Assembly (NCBI RefSeq): GCF_051014445.1 | Contig: NC_135134.1 | Coordinates: 6,601,672-6,665,671, forward strand | Length of the DNA: 64,000 bases | Direction: 5' to 3' | Source of the DNA: Colletes latitarsis | Taxonomy: Eukaryota > Arthropoda > Insecta > Hymenoptera > Colletidae | Shown here: piece by piece, positions 34,701 through 48,680 of the stretch | How positions within the stretch are numbered: the stretch's first letter is position 1 | How the letters are laid out: each line of letters opens with the position of its first letter | Notes under the pieces: generated by a model | Seen by the model: the letters and a program-made list of their open reading frames with translations, nothing else | What the model was told of the DNA's origin: nothing | The model's database searches: none | Program-made: the position numbers and the translations under genes

Positions 34701-37700
34701 ATGTGAAAGTATGCGCCACATGATTGCAAATACCAGACCTAACCCAGACATAACCGGCGTTATCCTCTAAAATATTAATCGCAACCAGGTTTAAGTGACT
34801 ATTTCGGTGTGAAACCACATTACGACGGGATACAATGCAGAAAACGCCCTGGATCTGGCCAACAAGTATGCGAAAAATGCGAAAGTATGAGCCAGATGGT
34901 TGCAAATACCGAAACTAACCCAGGCATAACCAGCGTTATCCTCCAAAACATTAATCGCAACCAGGTTTAATTGACTGTTTCAGTGTGGTACCGCATTAGT
35001 GCGTGATCCAAACCAGGAAAAGGCCAGGATCTGGCCAACTGGTATGCGAGAAATGCTTAAGTACGAGCCTGATGATTGCAAATACCAGAACTATCCCAAA
35101 CATAACCAGCGTTATCCTCCAAAATATTCATCGCAACCAGGTTTCATTGACTGCTTCGGTGTGGAACAACATTACGACAGGATCCAAACCACAAAAAACC
35201 CAAGATCTGGCCAACAAGTATGCGAAAAATGCGAGAGTACGAGCCAGATGAGGGCAAATGCCAGACCTAACCCAGACATAACCGGCGTTATCCTCTAAAA
35301 TATTAATCGCAACCAGGTTCAATTGACTGTTTCGGTGTGGAACCACATTACTACGTGATCCAGGCCAGAAAAAGCCCAGGATGTGGCCAACAAGTATGCG
35401 AGAAATGCGAAAGTACGAGCCAGATGAGGGCAAATCCCAGACCTAACCCGGACATAACCGGCGTTATCCTCTAAAATATTAATCGTAACCAGGTTTAATT
35501 GACTTTTTCGGTCAGGTACCGCATTACTACGTGGTCCAAACCAGAAAAAGCCCTGGATCTGGCCAACAAGTATGCGAAAATTACGAAAGCACGAGACAGA
35601 TGAGGCCAAATCCCAGACCTAACCCAGACATAACCGGCGTTATCCTCTAAAATATTAATCGCAACCAGGTTTAATTGACTCTTTCGGAGTGGCACTACGT
35701 TACTACGTGATACAAACCAGAGAAAACCCAGGATCTGGCAAACAAGTATGCGAGAAAGGCGAAAGTACGAGCCAGATGAGGGCAAATCCTAGACCTAACC
35801 CAGACATAACCGGCGTTATCCTCTAAAATATTAACCGCAACCAGGTTTAATTGATTGTTTCGGTGTGGTACCGCATCACTACGTGATACAGACCAGAAAA
35901 AGGCCAGGATCTGGCCAACAAGTATGCGAAAAATGCGAAAGTACGAGCCAGATGAGGGCAAATCCCAGACCTAACCGAGACATAACCGGCGTTATCCTCT
36001 AAAATATTAATCGCAACCAGGTGTAATTGACCTTTTCGGTGTGGTACCGCATTACTACGTGATCCAAACCAGAAAAAGCCCAGGATCTGGCCAACAAGTA
36101 TGCGAGAAATGCGAAAGTACGAGCCAGATGAGGGCAAATCCCAGACCTAACCGAGACATAACCGGCGTCATCCTCTAAAATATTAATCGCAACCAGGTTT
36201 AATTGACTCTTTCGGAGTGGCACTACGTTACTACGTGATACAAACCAGAGAAAACCCAGGATCTGGCAAACAAGTATGCGAGAAATGCGAAAGTACGAGC
36301 CAGATGAGGGCAAATCCCAGACCTAACCCAGACATAACCGGCGTTATCCTCTAAAATATTAATCGCAACCAGGTTTGATTGACTGTTTCGGTGTGGTACC
36401 GCATCACTACGTGATACAGACCAGAAAAAGGCCAGGATCTGGCCAACAAGTCTGCGAAAAATGCGAAAGTACGAGCCAGATGAGGGCAAATCCCAGACCT
36501 AACCGGGACATAACCGGCGTTATCCTCTAAAATATTAATCGCAACCAGGTTTAATTGACTTTTTCGGTGTGGTGCCGTATTACTACGTGATCCAAACCAG
36601 GAAAAGCCCAGGATCTGGCCAACAAGTATGCGAGAAATGCGAAAGTACGAGCCAGATGAGGGCAAATCCCAGACCTAACACAGGCATAACCGGCGTTACC
36701 CTCTAAAATATTAATCGCAACCAGGTTTAATTGGCTGTTTCGGTGTGGAACCACATTACGACGGGATACAAACCTGAAAAAGCCCTGGATCTGGCCAACA
36801 AGTATGCGAAAATTACGAAAGCACGAGACAGATGAGGCCAAATCCCAGACCTAACCGAGACATAACCGGCGTTATCCTCTAAGATATTAATCGAAACCAG
36901 GTTTAATTGACTGTTTCGGTGTGGAACCACATTACGACGGGATACAAACCCGAAAAAGCCCTGGATATGGGCAACAAGTAAGCGAGAAATGCGAAAGTAC
37001 GAGCCAGATAAGGGCAAATCCCAGACCTAACCCAGACATAACCGGCATTATCCTCCAAAATATTAATCGCAACCAGCTTCTATTGACTGTTTCAGTGTGG
37101 TGCCACATTACTACGTGATACAGACCAGAAAAAGACCAGGATCTGGCCAATAAGTATGCGAAAAATGCGAAGGTATGAGCCAGATGATTGCAAATACCAG
37201 AACTAACCCAGACATACCCAGCGTTATCCTCCAAAATATTAATCGCAACCAGCTTCTATTGACTGTTTCAGTGTGGTGCCACATTACTACGTGATACAGA
37301 CCAGAAAAAGACCAGGATCTGGCCAACAAGTATGCGAAAAATGCGAAGGTACGAGCCAGATGAGGGGCAAATACCAGACCTAACCCAGACATAACCGGCG
37401 TTCTCCATTAAAATATTAATCGGAACCAGGTGTAATTGACTCTTTCGGAGTGGCACTACGTTACTACGTGATACAAACCAGAGAAAACCCAGGGTCTGGC
37501 CAACAAGTATGCGAAAAATGCGAAAGTATGCGCCACATGATTGCAAATACCAGACCTAACCCAGACATAACCGGCGTTATCCTCTAAAGTATTAGTCGCA
37601 ACCAGGTTTAAGTGACTATTTCGGTGTGAAACCACATTACGACGGGATACAAACCAGAAAAAGTCCTGGATCTGGCCAACAAGTATGCGAAAAATGCGAA

Positions 37701-40144
37701 AGTATGAGCCAGATGGTTGCAAATACCGAAACTAACCCAGGCATAACCAGCGTTATGCTCCAAAACATTAATCACAACCAGGTTTAATTGACTGTTTCAG
37801 TGTGGTACCGCATTAGTGCGTGATCCAAACCAGGAAAAGGCCAGGATCTGGCCAACAGGTATGCGAGAAATGCTTAAGTACGAGCCTGATGATTGCAAAT
37901 ACCAGAACTATCCCAAACATAACCAGCGTTATCCTCCAAAACATTCATCGCAACCAGGTGTCGTTGACTGCTTCGGTGTGGAACAACATTACGACGGCAT
38001 CCAAACCACAAAAAACCCAAGATCTGGCCAACAAGTATGCGAAAAATGCGAAAGTACGAGCCAGATGAGGGCAAATACCAGACCTAACCCAGACATAACC
38101 GGCGTTATCCTCTAAAATATTAATCGCTACCAGGTTCAATTGACTGTTTCGGTGTGGAACCACATTACTACGTGATCCACGCCAGAAAAAGCCCAGGATG
38201 TGGCCAACAAGTATGCGAGAAATGCGAAAGTACGAGCCAGATGAGGGCAAATCCCAGACCTAACCCGGGCATAACCGGCGTTATCCTCTAAAATATTAAT
38301 CGCAACCAGGTTTAATTGGCTGCTTCGGTGTGGAACCACATTACGACGGGATACAAACCAGAAAGAGCCCTGGATCTGGCCAACAAGTATGCGAAAATTA
38401 CGAAAGCACGAGACAGATGAGGCCAAATCCCAGACCCAACCGAGACATAACCGGCGTTATCCTCTAAAATATTAATCGCAACCAGGTTTAATTGACTGTT
38501 TCGGTGTGGTGCCGCATTTCTACGTGATACAGACCAGAAAAAGCCCAGGATCTGGCCAACAAGTATGCGAGAAATGCGAAAGTACGAGCCAGATGAGGGC
38601 AAATCCCAGACCTAACCGAGAAGTAACCGGCGTTATCCTGTAAAATATTAATCGCAACCAGGTTTAATTGACTGTTTGAGTGTGGCCCCACATTACTACT
38701 TGGTCCAAGCCAGAAAAAGACCGGGATCTGGCCAACAAGTATATGAAAAATGCGAAGGTACGAGCCAGATGAGGGCAAATCCCAGACCTCACTGAGATAT
38801 AACCGGCGTTATTCTCTGAAATATTAATCGAAACCAGGTTTAATTGACTGTTTCGGTGTGGATTGTCATTATTACGGGATCCAAACCCGAAAAAACCCTG
38901 CATCTGGCCAAGAAGTATGCCAAAAATGCGAAAGTACGAGAAAGATGATTACAAATACCAGACGTACCCCAGACCTAACCGGTGTTATCCTCTAAAATAT
39001 TCATCGGAACCAGGTTTAATTGACTGTTTCAGTGTGGTACCCGATTAATGCGTGATCCCAGCCTGAATAAAATCCGGGATCTGCCAACAAGTATGCGAAA
39101 AATGCGAAAGTACGAGTCAGATGAGGGCAAATACCAGACCTAACCCAGACATAACCGGTGATCTTCATTAATATATTAATCGGAACCAGGTGTAATTGAC
39201 TCTTTCGGAGTGGCACTACGTTACTACGGGATACAAACCAGAGAAAACCCAGGATCTGGCCAACAAGTATGCGAGAAATGCGAAAGTATGCGCCACATGA
39301 TTGCAAATACCAGACCTAACCCAGACATAACCGGTGTTATCCTCTAAAATATTAATCGCAACCAGGTTTGATTGACTGTTTCGGTGTGAAACCACATTAC
39401 GACGGGATACAAACCAGAAAAAGCCCTGGATCTGGCCAACAAGTATGCGAAAATTACGAAAGCACGAGACAGATAAGGGCAAATCCCAGACCTAACCGAG
39501 ACATAACCGGCGTTATCCTCTAAAATATTAATCGCAACCAGGTTTAATTGACTTTTTCGGTGTGGTACCGCATTTCTACGTGATACAGACCAGAAAAACG
39601 CCAGGATTTGGCCAACAAGTATGCGAAATATGCGAAAGTACGAGCCAGATGAGGGCAAATCCCAGACCTAACCCAGACATACCCGGCATTATCCTCTAAA
39701 ATATTAATCGCAACCAGCTTCTATTGACTGTTTGAGTGTGGTGCCACATTACTGCGTGATACGGACCAGAAAAAGACCAGGATCTGGCCAACAAGTATTC
39801 GAGAAATGCGACGGTACGAGCCAGATGAGGGCAAATCCCAGACCTAACCCGGACATAACCGGCGTTATCCTCTAAAATATTAATCGCAACCAGGTTTAAT
39901 TGACTGTTTCGGTGTGAAACCACATTACGACGGGATACAAACCTGAAAAAGCCCTGGATCTGGCCAACAAGTATGCGAAAATTACGAAAGCACGAGACAG
40001 ATGAGGCCAAATCCCAGACCAAACCGAGACATAACCGGCGTTATCCTCTAAAATATTCATCGGAACCAGGTTTAATTGACTGTTTCAGTGTGGTACCAGA
40101 ATAATACGTGATCCTAGCCTGAATAAAATCCAGGATCTGGCCAA
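31701..40144. repeat. Monomeric, more divergent satellite domain
   Basis: About 48 monomers with no near-identical tandem block that I could follow. One truncated monomer (junction near 34,026) links it to the HOR domain. Unusual variants cluster here: CCCCACATTACTACTTGG near 33,470 and 38,690, GATTGTCATTATTACGGG near 38,862 and ACCCGATTAATGCGTG near 39,040. No gene or mobile element is visible. Confidence 0.75.
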
Positions 40145-43100
40145 CAAGTATGCGAGAAATGCGAAAGTACGAGCCAGATGAGGGCAAATCCCAGACCTAG
40201 CCCGGACATAACCGGCGTTATCCTCTACAATACTAATCGCAACCAGGTTTAATTGACTGTTTCGGTGTGGAACCACATTACGACGGGATACAAATCCGAA
40301 AAAGCCCTGGATATGGGCAACAAGTATGCGAGAAATGCGAAAGTACGAGCCAGATGAGGGCAAATCCCAGACCTAACCCAGACATACCCGGCATTATCCT
40401 CTAAAATATTAATCGCAACCAGCTTCTATTGACTGTTTGAGTGTGGCGCCACATTACTACGTGATACGGACCAGAAAAAGACCAGGATCTGGCCAACAAG
40501 TATGCGAAAAATGCGAAAGTACGAGCCAGATGAGGGCAAATCCCAGACCTAACCGAGACATTCCTGGCGTTATCCACTAAAATATTAATCGTAACCAGGT
40601 TTAATTGACTTTTTCGGTCAGGTAGCGCATTACTACGTGGTCCAAACCAGAAAAAGCCCAGGATCTGGCCAACAAGTATGCGAGAAATGCGAAAGTACGA
40701 GCCAGATGAGGGCAAATCCCAGACCTAACCGAGACACAACAGCCGTCATCCTCTAAAATATTAATCGCAACCAGGTTTAATTGACTCTTTCGGAGTGGCA
40801 CTACGTTACTACGTGATACAAACCAGAGAAAACCCAGGATCTGGCAAACAAGTATGCGAGAAATGCGAAAGTACGAGCCAGATGAGGGCAAATCCCAGAC
40901 CTAACCCAGACATAACCGGCGTTATCCTCTAAAATATTAACCGCAACCAGGTTTAATTGACTGTTTCGGTGTGGTACCGCGTCACTACGTGATACAGACC
41001 AGAAAAAGGCCAGGATCTGGCCAACAAGTATGAGAAAAATGCGAAAGTACGAGCCAGATGAGGGCAAATCCCAGACCTAACCGAGACATAACCGGCGTTA
41101 TCCTCTAAAATATTAATCGCAACCAGGTTTAATTGACTTTTTCGGTGTGGTACCGCATTACTACGTGATCCAAACCAGAAAAAGCCCAGGATCTGGCCAA
41201 CAAGTATGCGAGAAATGCGAAAGTACGAGCCAGATGAGGGCAAATCCCAGACCTAACCGAGACATAACAGCCGTCATCCTCTAAAATATTAATCGCAACC
41301 AGCTTCTATTGACTGTTTCAGTGTGGTGCCACATTACTACGTGATACGGACCAGAAAAAGGCCAGGATCTGGCCAACAAGTATGCGAAAAATGCGAAAGT
41401 ACGAGCCAGATGTGGGCAAATCCCAGACCTAACCGAGACATAACCGGCGTTATCCTCTAAAATATTAATCGCAACCAGGTTTAATTGACTCTTTCGGAGT
41501 GGCACTACGTTACTACGTGATACAAACCAGAGAAAACCCAGGATCTGGCAAACAAGTATGCGAGAAATGCGAAAGTACGAGCCAGATGAGGGCAAATCCC
41601 AGACCTAACCCAGACATAACCGGCGTTATCCTCTAAAATATTAACCGCAACCAGGTTTAATTGACTGTTTCGGTGTGGTACCGCATCACTACGTGATACA
41701 GACCAGAAAAAGGCCAGGATCTGGCCAACAAGTATGCGAAAAATGCGAAAGTACGAGCCAGATGTGGGCAAATCCCAGACCTAACCGAGACATAACCGGC
41801 GTTATCCTCTAAAATATTAATCGCAACCAGGTTTAATTGACTGTTTGAGTGTGGTACCGCATTAGTGCGTGATCCAAACCAGGAAAAGGCCAGGATCTGG
41901 CCAACAGGTATGCGAGAAATGCTTAAGTACGAGCCAGATGATTGCAAATACAGAACTAACCCAAACATAACCAGCCTTATCCTCCAAAATATTAATCGCA
42001 ACCAGGTTCAATTGACTGTTTCGGTGTGGAACCACATTACTACGTGATCCAGACCAGAAAAAGCCCAGGATGTGGCCAACAAGTATGCGAGAAATGCGAA
42101 AGTACGAGCCAGATGAGGGCAAATCCCAGACCTAACCCGGACATAACCGGCGTTATCCTCTAAAATACTAATCGCAACCAGCTTCTATTGACTGTTTCAG
42201 TGTGGTGCCACATTACTACGTGATACGGACCAGAAAAAGGCCAGGATCTGGCCAACAAGTATGCGAAAATTACGAAAGCACGAGACAGATGAGGCCAAAT
42301 CCCAGACCCAAACCGAGACATAACCGGCGTTATCCTCTAAAATATTAATCGCAACCAGGTTTCATTGACTGTTTCGGTGTGGTACCGCATTACTACGTGA
42401 TACAGACTAGAAAAACGCCAGGATCTGGCCAACAAGTATGCGAAAAATGCGAAAGTACGTGCCAGATGAGGGCAAATCCCAGACCTAACCCAGACATAAC
42501 CGGCGTTATCCTCTAAAATATTAATCGCAACCAGGTTTAATTGACTGCTTCGGTGTGGTACTGCATTACTACGTGATCCAAACCAGAAAAAGCCCAGGAT
42601 CAGGCAACAAGTGTGCGAGAAATGCGAAAGCCACGAGACAGATGAGGCCAAATCCCAGATCCAACCGAGACATAACGGCGTTATCCTCTAAAATATTAAT
42701 CGCAACCAGGTTTAATTGACTGTTTCGGTGTGGAACCACATTACTACGTGATCCAGACCAGAAAAAGCCCAGGATGTGGCCAACAAGTATGCGAGAAATG
42801 CGAAAGTACGAGCCAGATGAGGGCAAATCCCAGACCTAGCCCGGACATAACCGGCGTTATCCTCTAAAATACTAATCGCAACCAGGTTTAATTGACTGTT
42901 TCGGTGTGGAACCACATTACGACGGGATACAAATCCGAAAAAGCCCTGGATATGGGCAACAAGTATGCGAGAAATGCGAAAGTACGAGCCAGATGAGGGC
43001 AAATCCCAGACCTAACCCAGACATAACCGGCATTTTCCTCTAAAATATTAATCGCAACCAGCTTCTATTGACAGTTTGAGTGTGGTGCCACATTACTACG

Positions 43101-44633
43101 TGATACGGACCAGAAAAAGACCAGGATCTGGCCAACAAGTATGCGAAAAATGCGAAAGTACGAGCCAGATGAGGGCAAATCCCAGACCTAACCGAGACAT
43201 TCCCGGCGTTATCCTCTAAAATATTAATCGTAACCAGGTTTAATTGACTTTTTCGGTCAGGTACCGCATTACTACGTGGTCCAAACCAGAAAAAGCCCAG
43301 GATCTGGCCAACAAGTATGCGAGAAATGCGAAAGTACGAGCCAGATGAGGGCAAATCCCAGACCTAACCGAGACACAACAGCCGTCATCCTCTAAAATAT
43401 TAATCGCAACCAGGTTTAATTGACTCTTTCGGAGTGGCACTACGTTACTACGTGATACAAACCAGAGAAAACCCAGGATCTGGCAAACAAGTATGCGAGA
43501 AATGCGAAAGTACGAGCCAGATGAGGGCAAATCCCAGACCTAACCCAGACATAACCGGCGTTATCCTCTAAAATATTAACCGCAACCAGGTTTAATTGAC
43601 TGTTTCGGTGTGGAACCGCGTCACTACGTGATACAGACCAGAAAAAGGCCAGGATCTGGCCAACAAGTATGAGAAAAATGCGAAAGTACGAGCCAGATGA
43701 GGGCAAATCCCAGACCTAACCGAGACATAACCGGCGTTATCCTCTAAAATATTAATCGCAACCAGGTTTAATTGACTTTTTCGGTGTGGTACCGCATTAC
43801 TACGTGATCCAACCCAGAAAGAGCCCAGGATCTGGCCAACAAGTATGCGAGAAATGCGAAAGTACGAGCCAGATGAGGGCAAATCCCAGACCTAACCGAG
43901 ACATAACAGCCGTCATCCTCTAAAATATTAATCGCAACCAGGTTTAATTGACTCTTTCGGAGTGGCACTACGTTACTACGTGATACAAACCAGAGAAAAC
44001 CCAGGATCTGGCAAACAAGTATGCGAGAAATGCGAAAGTACGAGCCAGATGAGGGCAAATCCCAGACCTAACCCAGACATAACCGGCGTTATCCTCTAAA
44101 ATATTAACCGCAACCAGGTTTAATTGACTGTTTCGGTGTGGTACCGCATCACTACGTGATACAGACCAGAAAAAGGCCAGGATCTGGCCAACAAGTATGC
44201 GAAAAATGCGAAAGTACGAGCCAGATGTGGGCAAATCCCAGACCTAACCGAGACATAACCGGCGTTATCCTCTAAAATATTAATCGCAACCAGGTTTAAT
44301 TGACTGTTTGAGTGTGGTACCGCATTAGTGCGTGATCCAAACCAGGAAAAGGCCAGGATCTGGCCAACAGGTATGCGAGAAATGCTTAAGTACGAGCCAG
44401 ATGATTGCAAATACAGAACTAACCCAAACATAACCAGCCTTATCCTCCAAAATATTAATCGCAACCAGGTTCAATTGACTGTTTCGGTGTGGAACCACAT
44501 TACTACGTGATCCAGACCAGAAAAAGCCCAGGATGTGGCCAACAAGTATGCGAGAAATGCGAAAGTACGACCCAGATGAGGGCAAATCCCAGACCTAACA
44601 CGGACATAACCGGCGTTATCCTCTAAAATACTA
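40145..44633. repeat. Overlapping 2,639/2,463-bp duplication
   Basis: About 40,145-41,280 matches 42,784-43,919 at an offset of 2,639 (15 x 176 - 1). About 41,505-42,170 matches 43,968-44,633 at 2,463 (14 x 176 - 1). The first copy holds one extra monomer (about 41,281-41,456, CAGCTTCTATT head). The one-base shortfall comes from a shared 1-bp loss, AAATACAGAAC for AAATACCAGAAC, or a similar indel in the interval. Confidence 0.75.
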
Positions 44634-47600
44634 ATCGCAACCAGGTTTAATTGACTGTTTCGGTGTGGAACCACATTACGACGGGATACAAATCCGAAAA
44701 AGCCCTGGATATGGGCAACAAGTATGCGAGAAATGCGAAAGAACGAGCCAGATGAGGGCAAATCCCAGACCTAACCCAGACATAACCGGCATTATCCTCT
44801 AAAATATTAATCGCAACCAGCTTCTATTGACTGTTTCAGTGTGGTGCCACATTACTACGTGATACGGACCAGAAAAAGGCCAGGATCTGGCCAACAAGTA
44901 TGCGAAAAATGCGGAAGTACGAGCCAGATGTGGGCAAATCCCAGACCTAACCGAGACATAACCGGCGTTATCCTCTAAAATATTAATCGCAACCAGGTTT
45001 AATTGACTGTTTCGGTGTGGTACCGCATTACTACGTGATACAGACCAGAAAAAGGCCAGGATCTGGCCAACAAGTATGCGAAAAAAGCGAAAGTACGAGC
45101 CAGATGAGGGCAAATACCAGACCTAACCCAGACATAACCGGCGTTATCCCATAAAATATTAATCGCAACCAGGTTTAGTTGACTGTTTCGGTGTGGAACC
45201 AGATTACTACGTGATCTAAGCCAGAAAAAGCCCAGGATCTGGCCACAAAGTATGCGAGAAATGCGGAAGTACGAGCCAGATGAGGGCAAATCCCAGACCT
45301 AACCCAGACATAACCGGCGTTATCCTCTAAAATATTAACCGCAACCAGGTTTAATTGACTGTTTCGGTGTGGAACCGCGTCACTACGTGATACAGACCAG
45401 AAAAAGGCCAGGATCTGGCCAACAAGTATGAGAAAAATGCGAAAGTACGAGCCAGATGAGGGCAAATCCCAGACCTAACCGAGACATAACCGGCGTTATC
45501 CTCTAAAATATTAATCGCAACCAGGTTTCATTGACTGTCTCGGTGTGGTACCGCATTAGTACGTGATACAGACTAGAAAAACGCCAGGATCTGGCCAACA
45601 AGTATGCGAAAAATGCGAAAGTACGTGCCAGATGAGGGCAAATCCCAGACCTAACCCAGACATAACCGGCGTTATCCTCTAAAATATTAATCGCAACCAG
45701 GTTTAATTGACTGCTTCGGTGTGGTACTGCATTACTACGTGATCCAAACCAGTAAAAGCCCAGGATCAGGCAACAAGTGTGCGAGAAATGCGAAAGCCAC
45801 GAGACAGATGAGGCCAAATCCCAGATCCAACCGAGACATAACCGGCGTTATCCTCTAAAATATTAATCGCAACCAGGTTTAATTGACTGTTTCGGTGTGG
45901 AACCACATTACGACGGGATACAAGCAAGAAAAAGCCCTGGATCTGGCCAACAAGTATGCGAGGAATGCGAAAGTACGAGCCAGATGAGGGCAAATCCCAG
46001 ACCTAACCCAGACATAACCGGCATTATCCTCTAAAATAGTAATCGCAACCAGCTTCTATTGACTGTTTGAGTGTGGTGCCATATTACTACCTGATACGGA
46101 CCAGAAAAAGACCAGGATCTGGCCAACAAGTATGCGAAAAATGCGAATCTACGAGCCAGATGAGGGCAAATCCCAGACCTAACCGAGCCATAACCGGCGT
46201 TATCCTCTAAAATATTAATCGTAACCAGATTTAATTGACATTTTCGGTCAGGTACCGCATTACTATGTGGTCCAAACCAGAAAAAGCCCAGGATCTGGCC
46301 AACAAGTATGCGAAAAATGCGAAAGTACGAGCCAGATGAGGGCAAATCCCAGACCTAACCCAGGCATAACCGGCGTTATCCTCTAAAATATTAATCGCAA
46401 CCAGGTTTAATTGGCTGTTTCGGTGTGGAACCACATTACGACGGGATACATACCAGAAAAAGCCCTGAATCTGGCCAACAAGTATGCGAAAATTACGAAA
46501 GCACGAGACAGATGAGGCCCAATCCCAGACCCAACCGAGACATAACCGGCGGTATCCTCTAAAATATTAATCGCAACCAGGTTTAATTGGCTGTTTCGGT
46601 GTGGTACCGCATTTCTACGTGATACAGGCCAGAAAAACGCCAGGATCTGGCCAACAAGTATGCGAATAATGCGAAAGTACGAGCCACATGAGGGCAAATA
46701 CCAGACCTAACCCAAACATAACCGGCGTTATCCTCCAAAATATTAATCGCAACCAGGTTTAATTGACTGTTTTGGCGTGGAACCACATTACTACGTGATC
46801 CAAACCAGAAAAAGCCCTGGATCTGGCCAACAAGTATGCGAGAAATGCGAAAGTACGAGCCAGATGAGGGCAAATCCCAGACCTAACCCAGGCATAACCG
46901 GCGTTATCCTCTAAAATATTAATCGCAACCTGCTTCTATTGACTGTTTCAGTGTGATGCCATATTACTACCTGATACGGACCAGAAAAAGACCAGGATCT
47001 GGCCAACAAGTATGCGAAAAATGCGAAACTACGAGCCAGATGAGGGCAAATCCCAGACCTAACCGAGCCATAACCGGCGTTATCCTCTAAAATATTAATT
47101 GTAACCAGGTTTAATTGACATTTTCGGTCAGGTACCGCATTACTATGTGGTCCAAACCAGAAAAAGCCCAGGATCTGGCCAACAAGTATGCGAAAAATGC
47201 GAAAGTACGAGCCAGATGAGGGCAAATCCCAGACCTAACCCAGGCATAACCGGCGTTATCCTCTAAAATATTAATCGCAACCAGGTTTAATTTACTGTTT
47301 CGGTGTGGAACCGCGTTACTACGTGATACAGACCTGAAAAAGGCCAGGATGTGGCCAACAAGTATGCGAGAAATGCGAAAGTACGAGCCAGATGAGGGCA
47401 AATCCCAGACCTAACCGAGACATAACAGCCGCCATCCTCTAAAATATTAATCGCAACCAGGTTTAATTGACTCTTTCGGAGTGGCACTACGTTACTACGT
47501 GATCCAGACCAGAAAAAGCCCAGGATCTGGCAAACAAGTATGCGAAAAATGCGAAAGTACGAGCCACATGAGGGCAAATACCAGACCTAACCCAAACATA

Positions 47601-48680
47601 ACCGGCGTTATCCTCTAAAATATTAATCCCAACCAGGTTTAAGTGACTGTTTGAGTGTGGTACCGCATTAGTGCGTGATCCAAACCAGGTAAAGGCCAGG
47701 ATCTGGCCAACAGGTATGCGAGAAATGCTTAAGTACGAGCCAGATGATTGCAAATACAGAACTAACCCAAACATAACCAGCCTTATCCTCCAAAATATTA
47801 ATCGCAACCAGGTTCAATTGACTGTTTCGGTGTGGAACCACATTACTACGTGATCCAGACCAGAAAAAGCCCAGGATGTGGCCAACAAGTATGCGAGAAA
47901 TGCGAAAGTACGAGCCAGATGAGGGCAAATCCCAGACCTAACCCGGACATAACCGGCGTTATCCTCTAAAATACTAATCGCAACCAGGTTTAATTGACTG
48001 TTTCGGTGTGGAACCACATTACGACGGGATACAAATCCGAAAAAGCCCTGGATATGGGCAACAAATATGCGAGAAATGCGAAAGTACGAGCCAGATGAGG
48101 GCAAATCCCAGACCTAACACAGACATAACCGGCATTATCCTCTAAAATATTAATCGCAACCAGCTTCTATTGACTGTTTCAGTGTGGTGCCACATTACTA
48201 CGTGATACGGACCAGAAAAAGGCCAGGATCTGGCCAACAAGTATGCGAAAAAAGCGAAAGTACGAGCCAGATGAGGGCAAATACCAGACCTAACCCAGAC
48301 ATAACCGGCAATATCCCATAAAATATTAATCGCAACCAGGTTTAGTTGACTGTTTCGGTGTGGTACCGCATTACTACGTGATACAGACCAGAAAAAGGCC
48401 AGGATCTGGCCAACAAGTATGCGAAAAAAGCGAAAGTACGAGCCAGATGAGGGCAAATACCAGACCTAACCCAGACATAACCGGCGTTATCCCATAAAAT
48501 ATTAATCGCAACCAGGTTTAGTTGACTGTTTCGGTGTGGAACCAGATTACTATGTGATCTAAGCCAGAAAAAGCCCAGGATCTGGCCAAAAAGTATGCGA
48601 GAAATGCGAAAGTACGAGCCAGATGAGGGCAAACCCCAGACCTAACCCAGACATAACCGGCGTTATCCTCTAAAATATTA
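44297..48680. repeat. 3,343-bp offset duplication (44.3-45.3 and 47.6-48.7 kb)
   Basis: About 44,297-45,310 recurs at 47,640-48,653 (19 x 176 - 1), with more differences than the left-hand HORs. Nested in between, 46,031-46,380 recurs at 46,911-47,260 (offset 880) and again near 49,550-49,900 (offset 2,639), marked by CATATTACTACCTGATACGG and ATTACTATGTGGTCC. About 42,290-42,700 also resembles 45,456-45,870. Confidence 0.7.
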
